Source: an uncultured Clostridia bacterium (lineage in GTDB: Bacteria; Bacillota; Clostridia; Oscillospirales; Acutalibacteraceae). Taken from it: a stretch of DNA of 38,383 nucleotides. The DNA lies in contig CALYBJ010000021.1 of NCBI GenBank assembly GCA_944412445.1, positions 1-38,383 on the forward strand. Direction: 5' to 3'. The position numbers and the translations under genes were made by a program. The notes beneath the pieces were generated by a model that worked only from the letters and a program-made list of their open reading frames with translations, was not told where the DNA came from and made no database searches. Below, piece by piece: positions 32,037 to 38,383 of this stretch. Position 1 is the stretch's first letter; each line of letters begins with the position of its first letter.

Positions 32037-32067
32037 TAAAAAAGCAGGCCTGATTTTTCAGACCTGC
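32037..32067 (-). terminator. Terminator of the small secreted-protein gene
   Basis: On the - strand GCAGGTCTG (32067-32059) pairs with CAGGCCTGC (32052-32044) with one mismatch and is followed by TTTTTTATTG. It has no T-run on the + side, so it serves the - strand gene. Confidence 0.8.
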
Positions 32068-32084
32068 AAAAATTACGGTTAAAT

Positions 32085-32516
32085 TTAATTGAAAGCGCCG
32101 AAAAGCGATTCAAAAAAGTTTTTGAACCATTCTAAAATATCATGGACAAAAACGATAAGAGAGGCGAACATATTGGACTGCTCCTCTTCCACTGAAAGGA
32201 AAACGTAAAGGGTAGTGTCCTCGTTTACCTCCGGGATTGTATAAACTCCGTTTTCGTCAGGCTCAAGATCCTCAAAATTTACCTGAGCTAAAATAAAGGT
32301 GTCGGAATAGCCCTCTGCAACTTCAATGGTAAACTTAAAATCCTCGCCGGGGAAAACGTATCTTGAATATCCCGGTTCGGGAACAACTCTTATGGAATCG
32401 TCTGAAAGGTCATAGGAAATGTAATAGGTCTGGTTTTCGCTGATGGCACAGGCGCCTACGGAAACAGCGGAGAACACGAAGATTACCGAAAGCAGAACCG
32501 CAATAAGTTTTTTCAT
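32085..32516 (-). CDS. Small secreted protein with hydrophobic C-terminal helix
   Basis: The 143-residue protein has a signal peptide (MKKLIAVLLSVIFVFSAVSV, cleavage near residue 24) and a beta-rich acidic middle (about 28-108). It ends in an amphipathic hydrophobic helix (about 115-143: FVHDILEWFKNFFESLFG). I do not recognise the family. AGGAGG precedes the ATG and a promoter lies at 32551-32579. The terminal helix resembles the one ending the upstream PHP protein, which suggests that both attach to the same surface or membrane. Confidence 0.7.
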   Translation of the reverse strand: MKKLIAVLLSVIFVFSAVSVGACAISENQTYYISYDLSDDSIRVVPEPGYSRYVFPGEDFKFTIEVAEGYSDTFILAQVNFEDLEPDENGVYTIPEVNEDTTLYVFLSVEEEQSNMFASLIVFVHDILEWFKNFFESLFGAFN

Positions 32517-32550
32517 TGCATATACCTCCTGATATATTTTTAATAATCAT

Positions 32551-32579
32551 ATTATATAAAAAATTTACCGTAAAATCAA
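32551..32579 (-). promoter_or_regulatory. Promoter of the small secreted-protein gene
   Basis: On the - strand TTGATT (32579-32574) and TATAAT (32556-32551) are 17 bases apart, 35 bases before the ATG at 32516. Confidence 0.7.
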
Positions 32580-32626
32580 TAGTTATTATTATTTTTTTTA
32601 CTTAACAGTACAATTGAAACAAGCAT

Positions 32627-34021
32627 TTATAAATTCTGTGAAAGCAGCATATTGAAAAGCTGACGGAGAGGCTCAATTCTGCTTACTGTCTCAACAAGGA
32701 GATTGTAAAGCTTCTGAAAGATAAAGCCGTAGTCGATAAAGCTGTCATCAATTTCATTTTCCGGCGCTCCGTCATAGTCAAGGACAAATGCCTGAGTGTA
32801 AAGGATTCCGCCCTCACCGAAAATTTCCGCTCTTACATAGGAGCCTATTTCTTCGGAATAATCGTCAAGGTCAATAGTTTCGCCCGACGCGATTGTCTTT
32901 CCGTCTGCCACCCAGACAATAATGGATGCGTTTTCGGCTTTTATTGTTATCGTGTCTTCATCGTCGTCAACCTCAATTGATGTAACCTTCGGGTCGGGAA
33001 GACTTTTGTCGGCTTCCCATTCGCTTCCCAGGTCAAGCCCTGTTTCGGCGCTGTAAACGGCAAGCTCGTCGGGATTTTTTATACAGTGGCTGGCGGCAAA
33101 GAAGGTTCCGTTTTCAAGGGAGCTTTTAAGCCCGTCAACTGTTTTTTCCGGCATCATATTTACAGTCCAGCCCGTGTCGACGGCTCCTTCTCCGTGTGCG
33201 TCGCTGGAGGCAAGAGCGTAAACGCTTCTGCCTGCGGGAATAAGGTCCTGAAGCATAATATCCCAAAGCTTGCGGTCATATCTTGTTCTGCCGTCGCCTT
33301 TGCTGTTTATGTCGATTCCCAGACATGAGGGATATTTTAAAAGAAGCTGCTCGAATTTTTCAATATAATAGCCGTACCTGTCGCCGTAGGCCTCTTCCGT
33401 TGAATCCGCGTCCCTGGCTCCCGTGTACTCCCCGGGATGATTAATTACGCTTAATCCGCCCAGTCCATCAATCGCCGCCAGAACGCTGTCATAATCGCTT
33501 GTGGCGCCCAGCCTGCCGTTGCCGTAATCGGCAAACCATGTGTTTATATGGGCGTTGTTAAAGGAGCCGCCGTTCTGCTCGTTGCCGAAAGGCACCTGAA
33601 GCATATATTTTCCGTCCGCTCCCGGAGTTGTTATCTCTTCGTACTCCTCATTGGTAAGCCCCTTCGGAGCTTTAAAAATATCAGAGCCGTTCCTTAAGCT
33701 CATTAGCGCCCGTATGGCAGGAACATAGCTTACATCGGTCCAGCTGTAGCAGGTTGTGCTGTGGTCCGTTATCGCAAGAAAATCATAGCCTAAGTCATAG
33801 TACGCCTTGACCATGTCGGAAAGCTCAAAATCTCCGTCGGAAACGGTGGTATGGTTGTGAAGGCTCGCCCTGTACTGTCCCCAGGAGCTCCAGTCAACAG
33901 CCTCATACGGATTTTCAATAGCATAATCCCTGTCCTGACCTGCCGAGGCGCTGAAAACAAAGGCGCCTGTTATTAAAACAAATGAAAGAATTACCGCAGC
34001 TGCTTTTCTGAACATATTCAT
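32627..34021 (-). CDS. Secreted PHP-domain protein
   Basis: From ATG 34021 this is a 464-residue protein; GGGGGG lies just upstream, whereas the longer frame has none. A signal peptide (residues 1-28) is followed by a PHP domain. Its metal motifs are SLHNHTTVSDG (H55, H57), AITDHST (D86, H87), INHPGE and SSDAHGEG. A beta-sandwich follows, and a hydrophobic terminal helix (IFQKLYNLLVETVSRI ... LFNMLL) ends the protein. Most PHP enzymes are cytoplasmic phosphoesterases, so an exported version probably acts on extracellular or surface-bound phosphate esters, or nucleic acid/teichoic-type polymers; the substrate is unknown. The following gene shares the C-terminal helix type. Confidence 0.8.
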   Translation of the reverse strand: MNMFRKAAAVILSFVLITGAFVFSASAGQDRDYAIENPYEAVDWSSWGQYRASLHNHTTVSDGDFELSDMVKAYYDLGYDFLAITDHSTTCYSWTDVSYVPAIRALMSLRNGSDIFKAPKGLTNEEYEEITTPGADGKYMLQVPFGNEQNGGSFNNAHINTWFADYGNGRLGATSDYDSVLAAIDGLGGLSVINHPGEYTGARDADSTEEAYGDRYGYYIEKFEQLLLKYPSCLGIDINSKGDGRTRYDRKLWDIMLQDLIPAGRSVYALASSDAHGEGAVDTGWTVNMMPEKTVDGLKSSLENGTFFAASHCIKNPDELAVYSAETGLDLGSEWEADKSLPDPKVTSIEVDDDEDTITIKAENASIIVWVADGKTIASGETIDLDDYSEEIGSYVRAEIFGEGGILYTQAFVLDYDGAPENEIDDSFIDYGFIFQKLYNLLVETVSRIEPLRQLFNMLLSQNL

Positions 34022-34048
34022 TTTCCCCCCTGTATATAAGTTTATATA

Positions 34049-34078
34049 AATATAACATAATTTTTCTGAAAAAATCAA
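34049..34078 (-). promoter_or_regulatory. Candidate promoter of the secreted PHP gene
   Basis: On the - strand TTGATT (34078-34073) and TATATT (34054-34049) are 18 bases apart and 28 bases before ATG 34021. The 34079-34290 stretch is AT-rich and holds nothing else I can support. Confidence 0.5.
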
Positions 34079-34290
34079 TAAATTTTGATGTTAATATGCA
34101 AAGTATTTTTTAATAAAGAAAATTAAAAGGCAATATAAAGTTTTTTTATGAAAATTATTTGAAAATGTCCGGGGAAAAATCAAGAAAAGGAAATTATCGG
34201 CAATTTTCTCTTAAAAAAGCCGTCCAGACCTCTGTTTATTAAAATTTTTCCGATATTTTTTTAATAAAGTGTTGTTTTAAAAAATAGCAG

Positions 34291-34320
34291 TTGACAATTG
34301 TGTAAAGATTGTAGTATAGT
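34291..34320 (+). promoter_or_regulatory. Promoter of the Ser/Gly-linker membrane protein gene
   Basis: TTGACA (34291-34296) and TATAGT (34315-34320) are 18 bases apart, 56 bases before ATG 34376. Confidence 0.7.
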
Positions 34321-34375
34321 AATAGAGTAAAAAGTTATGTTTACATAAAATAACTTTAGTGATAGGAGAGATTTT

Positions 34376-35518
34376 ATGGCTAATAATGATAACACTCAGG
34401 TTATTGATCCTATTGAAGAGCAGAACGCTGTTGACGAAACTGCCGCAGATCAGATAATAATTCCTGAAGCGAAGACAAAAAAAGAGCTTAAAAAAGAGCG
34501 CAAGGAAATCAAAAAGCACAAAAAAGAGGTTCAGAAGGAAGCAAAGCTTCATTCCGCAACAAGAACAAAAGCGGAGAATTTCTGGCTTTCGGTTATTTCA
34601 ATTTTTGTAGTAGTTTGCATGGTTGCATGCACGGGATTGTCAGTTAAGACCTATATGAATATTTCAAAAGGCGTAGTTTCCGATTCCGGAAGCACAGGCG
34701 GAAGCTCAAGTGCAGGCTCAAGCTCAAGCGCAGGCGGAAGCTCAAGCACAGGCTCAAGCTCAAGCACAGGCGGAAGCTCAAGTGCAGGCGGAAGCTCAAG
34801 CACAGGCGACAGCACAGGCTCCGAGAATTCTGCCGGCACACCTTCAGGCGACAGCGGAGCTGCAGCGGGAGATCAGGCAAACGCCGACCTTTCCACAAAG
34901 GAAGGAATTGTAGCATATTACAAAGCTGCTCACGCAAAGGTTCTTTCTTCCGCAACAAAGGTTACAAGAACATACAACAACACTCTTAACTACAATCAGG
35001 TTCTTGAAATCGGCGATAACGAAAGACTTGCCGGAATCGCAAAATCTCTTATGGGACAGTTTATGAAAGAGGAAACAGAGCCTCTTGACTTTACGGGCAG
35101 CGATATTGCCGCTTACTTCCCTCCTGCCAACGGCAATGTTCAGGGACTTACGCCCGATATGGTTTCCGATGCCACCTGCACCGAGGAAAACGGCAAATAT
35201 ATTATTACAATCACAATCAACAGCACCGAGGATAACTATGATACAGGCGCTATGACAGGCAACCTTTGCTCAATCGTTAATGAGTCCGATGTTACCGGAG
35301 CTGCCGGAAGCCTTGTTTCTCTTGAAGGTCTTGAAAACAGATATATCGGCGCCAATATCAAGGCTACTATTGATAAGGCGACGGGCAACCTTGAGGCTCT
35401 CGAGACAGATGTTCCCTCATATATGTTCTTCTCAAAGGCAACGGCACTTGTTGTTGTATCAGTTGAAAACTGCCGTATCGGTCTTGAGTACAAGCAGAGC
35501 TGGACGGTTACATATTAA
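34376..35518 (+). CDS. Single-pass membrane protein with Ser/Gly repeat linker
   Basis: The 380-residue protein has an acidic N-terminus and a Lys/Glu-rich cytoplasmic stretch (about 33-58: [18 protein letters not shown]). One transmembrane helix (about 70-93) is followed by a low-complexity Ser/Gly/Ala/Thr linker (about 104-168) made of 6-residue units. An extracellular domain of about 210 residues (170-380) has no cysteine array and no recognised catalytic motif. GGAGAG precedes ATG 34376. The positive charge before the helix sets the C-terminus outside. The family is not recognised; a surface-display or envelope-sensor role is possible. A terminator follows. Confidence 0.75.
   Translation: MANNDNTQVIDPIEEQNAVDETAADQIIIPEAKTKKELKKERKEIKKHKKEVQKEAKLHSATRTKAENFWLSVISIFVVVCMVACTGLSVKTYMNISKGVVSDSGSTGGSSSAGSSSSAGGSSSTGSSSSTGGSSSAGGSSSTGDSTGSENSAGTPSGDSGAAAGDQANADLSTKEGIVAYYKAAHAKVLSSATKVTRTYNNTLNYNQVLEIGDNERLAGIAKSLMGQFMKEETEPLDFTGSDIAAYFPPANGNVQGLTPDMVSDATCTEENGKYIITITINSTEDNYDTGAMTGNLCSIVNESDVTGAAGSLVSLEGLENRYIGANIKATIDKATGNLEALETDVPSYMFFSKATALVVVSVENCRIGLEYKQSWTVTY
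34691..34807 (+). repeat. 18-bp tandem repeats coding the Ser/Gly linker
   Basis: Six complete and one partial 18-bp units of the form AGCACAGGCGGAAGCTCA encode S-[TA]-G-[GS]-S-S. Near-identical units with alternating GGA/TCA make the linker prone to length change by slippage. Confidence 0.85.
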
Positions 35519-35560
35519 TTCTTCAATAATTCCCCAAGGCATTATAAATTCTGAAATAAA

Positions 35561-35589
35561 GCAGTCGTTATATGCGGCTGCTTTTTTTT
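35561..35589 (+). terminator. Terminator of the linker membrane protein gene
   Basis: GCAGTCG (35561-35567) pairs with CGGCTGC (35575-35581), including one G-T pair, followed by eight Ts. Confidence 0.85.
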
Positions 35590-35618
35590 GCTGTCAGCAC
35601 AAAAAATTAAAAAAAACA

Positions 35619-35647
35619 TTGTAATTTTGTTTTTTTAATGATAATAT
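35619..35647 (+). promoter_or_regulatory. Candidate promoter of the fucosidase gene
   Basis: TTGTAA (35619-35624) and TAATAT (35642-35647) are 17 bases apart and 47 bases before ATG 35695. The match is moderate. Confidence 0.4.
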
Positions 35648-35694
35648 ACAGCCGTGAGAACCTAAATCCGAAAAATTCAGGGAGGCGCTTTAAA

Positions 35695-37170
35695 ATGTAT
35701 GATATGACAGAGGACCTTAAAAGAATTGAAAATGTAATTGCACAGGGACCCTATAAGGACACATGGGAATCCCTTTCGGAATACACCGTGCCGAAATGGT
35801 ACATGAACGCCAAGTTCGGAATTTTTATTCACTGGGGTATTTACAGCGTGCCTGCATACGGCAACGAGTGGTATTCCAGGAATATGTATATAAAAGAGGG
35901 CGAGGATTTCGCCCATCATGTAAAAACATACGGAGCACATAAGGATTTCGGCTACAAGGATTTTATACCTATGTTTAAGGCGGAAAAATTCGATCCCGAA
36001 AGCTGGGCGGAGCTGTTTAAGGAGTCGGGAGCGAAATATGTTGTGCCCGTTGCGGAGCATCACGACGGCTTCCAGATGTATAAAAGCAAAATATCTCACT
36101 GGAACGCCTTTGAAATGGGACCATGCAGGGATGTTTTGGGAGAGCTTGAAAAAGCCTTCAAAGAGAAAGGACTTCAGACGGGAGCGTCGTCCCACAGATT
36201 TGAACACTGGTTTTTCATGGGACACGGAAAAGAATTTGACAGCGATATAAAAGAGCCTTTAAAGAGAGGAGATTTTTACTGGCCTGCCATGCCGGAGCCT
36301 GAAAATCATCACGACCTGTTCAGCGAGCCGGCTCCCACAGAGGAATATATAAACGACTGGCTTATAAGAACCTGCGAGCTTATCGACGAATACAAACCGA
36401 AAGTAATTTATTTTGACTGGTGGATACAGCACAGCGTATTAAAACCCTATCTTAAAAAGCTGGCGGCGTATTATTACAACAGAGCGTATGAATGGGGAGA
36501 AGAAGTTGTAATCAACTATAAGCATGACGCATTTTTATTCGGAACGGCAGTACCCGATGTTGAAAGAGGACAGTTCGGCGACGTTCAGCCCTACTACTGG
36601 CAGACGGACACCGCCACAGCCTTAAATTCCTGGGGCTATACGGAAAACAACAGCTATAAAAATCCTGCGGATATAGTCTGCGACCTTGTTGATATTGTAA
36701 GCAAGAACGGAAATATGCTTTTAAATGTAGGACCTAAAGCCGACGGAACCATTTGCGAAGAGGATAAATATATATTAAAAAGCATAGGAAAATGGCTTTC
36801 GGTAAACGGGGAAGCCATATACAATTCAAAGGTGTTCAGAAAGTACGGAGAGGGCCCCACGAAAATAACCGAGGGACAGTTTTCCGACGGCATCAAAAAG
36901 AACTTTACAAGCGAGGATATAAGATTTACTGCGGCAAACGGATATATATACGCCGCTGCCCTTAAATCCAGTGATGACGGAAATTATTTAATAAAGACTC
37001 TGGGAGAAAAAGACGCTTCTAAGGTTGCCAATTTCAGCGGAATCATAGAGGATGTTCAGGTGCTGGGAAGCGATGAAAAAACCCAGTGGCACAGAGAGGA
37101 AGAGGGACTTTATATAAATTCTTCCTTTAAGTCGGATTATCCGGTAGTGTTTAAAATAAAACTTAAATAA
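35695..37170 (+). CDS. GH29 alpha-L-fucosidase
   Basis: From ATG 35695 (GGGAGGCG upstream; the in-frame ATG at 35638 has no RBS) this is a 491-residue protein. GH29 marks are WYMNAKFGIFIHWGIYS near the N-terminus, AEHHDGFQMY near residue 122, YFDWWI with the likely nucleophile Asp near residue 240, and LNVGPKADG near 345. There is no signal peptide, so it should release fucose from imported host or dietary glycans in the cytoplasm. It stands alone between a terminator and an insertion sequence. The GH123-like protein at 4474 is the only other glycosidase-like gene in the window. Confidence 0.92.
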   Translation: MYDMTEDLKRIENVIAQGPYKDTWESLSEYTVPKWYMNAKFGIFIHWGIYSVPAYGNEWYSRNMYIKEGEDFAHHVKTYGAHKDFGYKDFIPMFKAEKFDPESWAELFKESGAKYVVPVAEHHDGFQMYKSKISHWNAFEMGPCRDVLGELEKAFKEKGLQTGASSHRFEHWFFMGHGKEFDSDIKEPLKRGDFYWPAMPEPENHHDLFSEPAPTEEYINDWLIRTCELIDEYKPKVIYFDWWIQHSVLKPYLKKLAAYYYNRAYEWGEEVVINYKHDAFLFGTAVPDVERGQFGDVQPYYWQTDTATALNSWGYTENNSYKNPADIVCDLVDIVSKNGNMLLNVGPKADGTICEEDKYILKSIGKWLSVNGEAIYNSKVFRKYGEGPTKITEGQFSDGIKKNFTSEDIRFTAANGYIYAAALKSSDDGNYLIKTLGEKDASKVANFSGIIEDVQVLGSDEKTQWHREEEGLYINSSFKSDYPVVFKIKLK

Positions 37171-37231
37171 CTGAAAGAGGACGCCTGATATGCACCCCAA
37201 AAGTTAGACACTTTTGGAGGTGCATATTTTT

Positions 37232-37621
37232 ATGGGTAAAACAGGAAGAAAAAACAAGGTTTATAGTGCAGAATTTAAAATAGGTGTTATAATGGATATG
37301 CGAGAACACCATTTAAATTATCATGAAACAGTACGAAAATATTGGGGAACAGAAGAATCTAATAATGGAGCATCAAAAAGAAATATTGTTCAAAGGTGGG
37401 AACGCATATATTTGGAAGAAGGAGCCGAAGGTCTGATGAAAGAAAGACGAGGCAGGGCTTGTTCCGCCGGCGGAACAAGGAAAGGGAGACCACCTAAATT
37501 AGATAAAAAGGTTGAAGAAGATTTAATCGCCGAAAACCAACGCTTACGAATGGAGATAGAATACTTAAAAAAACTCGATGCCTTAGTTCAGAAAAGATTG
37601 CAAGAAGAAGAGAAAAAGTAG
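37232..37621 (+). CDS. IS3-family transposase OrfA
   Basis: The 129-residue protein from ATG 37232 (GGAGG at 37216-37220) has an N-terminal helix-turn-helix (EFKIGVIMDMREHHLNYHE, VRKYWG) and a C-terminal leucine-zipper-like coiled coil (DLIAENQRLRMEIEYLKKL) as in IS150 OrfA. It ends in AAAAAGTAG, where a -1 shift would fuse it to OrfB. Confidence 0.9.
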   Translation: MGKTGRKNKVYSAEFKIGVIMDMREHHLNYHETVRKYWGTEESNNGASKRNIVQRWERIYLEEGAEGLMKERRGRACSAGGTRKGRPPKLDKKVEEDLIAENQRLRMEIEYLKKLDALVQKRLQEEEKK

Positions 37622-38383
37622 CAATAGTCAATGAATTAAGGCAAAAATATCCGTTAAATGAACTATTGCAACTGTCAGGCTTGGCTCATAGCACATTCTA
37701 CTATTATTTAAATAATTTAGATACAGATAAGTATGAACGTGAAAAGCAAGAAATACAAAATATCTACAATGCCAATAAATGCAGATATGGATACCGTAGA
37801 ATAACTATTGCTATGCGTAACAAAGGTTATGTAATTAACCATAAAACCGTACAAAAACTAATGAAACAACTTGGTTTGAAAGGTAAACAGCACAAAAATG
37901 ATAAATACCATTCCTACAAAGGAACGGTTGGAAAGGTTGCAGAAAATCTGTTGAAAAGAGATTTTTATGCAGAAAAACCTTTTGAGAAATTAACAACCGA
38001 TGTTACGCAATTTAATGTCTGTGATAGCAAAGTATATCTTTCTCCTGTATTAGATTTATTTAACAACGAGGTTGTATCTTATTCCATTTCAACGAGCCCT
38101 AATTTAGAGCAAATCAGAGAAATGTTAAACGGGTTATTTGAGAAACTCCCTGCTGATGCAAAACCGATATTTCATTCAGACCAAGGCTGGCAGTACCAAC
38201 ATGCCGAGTACCAAAGGTTGCTAACCGAGCACAACATAACGCAAAGTATGTCCCGCAAGGGGAACTGTATGGATAATGGTGCTATGGAAAACTTTTTTGG
38301 CAGACTTAAAGTTGAAATGTTCTACGGTGAAAAATTCGAAAGCGTTAACGCTTTCATTGATGAATTAAAGAAATACATTCATT
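37597..38383 (+). CDS. IS3-family transposase OrfB (partial at 3' end)
   Basis: The frame is open from upstream of 37600, in the -1 frame relative to orfA, to the window end; no ATG is evident near its beginning, so a shifted OrfAB fusion or a non-ATG start is likely (37597 is an arbitrary position before the overlap). It contains the HTH_21-like AHSTFYYYL, the rve catalytic core motif TTDVTQF (first Asp), FHSDQGWQYQ (second Asp) and SRKGNCMDNGAMENFFG (Asn/Glu block with the third acid). The DDE triad is present up to the edge; the C-terminus is missing. Confidence 0.85.
   Translation, partial: MARRREKVAIVNELRQKYPLNELLQLSGLAHSTFYYYLNNLDTDKYEREKQEIQNIYNANKCRYGYRRITIAMRNKGYVINHKTVQKLMKQLGLKGKQHKNDKYHSYKGTVGKVAENLLKRDFYAEKPFEKLTTDVTQFNVCDSKVYLSPVLDLFNNEVVSYSISTSPNLEQIREMLNGLFEKLPADAKPIFHSDQGWQYQHAEYQRLLTEHNITQSMSRKGNCMDNGAMENFFGRLKVEMFYGEKFESVNAFIDELKKYIH

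Larger units (their letters stand above)
37186..38383 (+). mobile_element. IS3-family (IS150-like) element, left part, cut by window end
   Basis: The left end is around 37186-37216, with TGCACCCCAAAAGTTAGACA typical of IS3/IS150-like termini. It forms an internal hairpin (TGCACC ... GGTGCA, 37191-37224). The orfA and orfB genes follow in the usual order, with orfB in the -1 frame. The right end and target duplication lie beyond the window. The element is more AT-rich than its neighbours. It sits 15 bases after the fucosidase stop, so that gene is intact. Confidence 0.9.

Noticed and set aside
34644..34958. Leu/Arg-rich and Glu/Leu-rich frames on - and an Ala/Gln frame on +
   Set aside because: They are shadows of the Ser/Gly repeat of the membrane protein gene and have no start signals.

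Overview
This window looks like the chromosome of an anaerobic gut-type member of the Clostridia, probably Ruminococcaceae/Oscillospiraceae. The evidence is a trimeric NAD-linked [FeFe] hydrogenase, the DapL (LL-diaminopimelate aminotransferase) route to lysine and peptidoglycan, several secreted proteins ending in dockerin-type repeats of the form [T-x-A-D-A-R-x-x-L-R], strong Shine-Dalgarno sites and AT-rich intergenic DNA. No rRNA, tRNA or CRISPR array was recognised.

Left part (1-9700, all + strand): the tail of an unidentified gene, a terminator, then a tight run of genes. These are an LCAT-like alpha/beta hydrolase, an ABC ATPase with its permease, a cyclase-family hydrolase, LuxS, a DUF4091/GH123-like protein, DapF, DapL and PurB. 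Next (9712-18261) comes a block of four secreted dockerin proteins: an M23 peptidase and a large propeller/Big_2 protein on +, and a cysteine-peptidase-like SH3b protein and a putative lysozyme-like protein on -. Between the two pairs sits a small DUF6291 gene with a consensus promoter that carries two LexA-like boxes. Its 3' end is a hexanucleotide tandem array, followed by iteron-like TTTTGAAC repeats; it resembles a remnant of a phage replication module.

Centre (18679-26987, + strand): a ten-gene hydrogenase operon. It encodes a NuoE-like subunit, a DRTGG protein, an RsbW-like ATPase, a putative sensory (HydS-like) [FeFe] protein, a second DRTGG protein, a PHP phosphoesterase, a second GHKL ATPase, a thioredoxin-like ferredoxin, a NuoF-like subunit and HydA. 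The catalytic HydABC-type module is therefore interleaved with what looks like a sensory and regulatory module.

Right part (27011-38383): a GNAT acetyltransferase and a P-loop kinase on -, preceded by a consensus promoter, a 34-codon ORF and a terminator whose arms can be drawn as a leader-peptide attenuator. Then follow an AlbA_2/GHKL protein, tandem paralogous membrane-anchored alpha/beta hydrolases, a small secreted protein and a secreted PHP protein (both with hydrophobic amphipathic C-termini), a single-pass membrane protein with a Ser/Gly repeat linker, a GH29 fucosidase, and the left part of an IS3-family (IS150-like) element cut by the window edge.

The most promising undescribed items are the putative attenuator ahead of the GNAT gene, the regulatory genes embedded in the hydrogenase operon, and the SOS-like promoter driving the orphan DUF6291/iteron locus.
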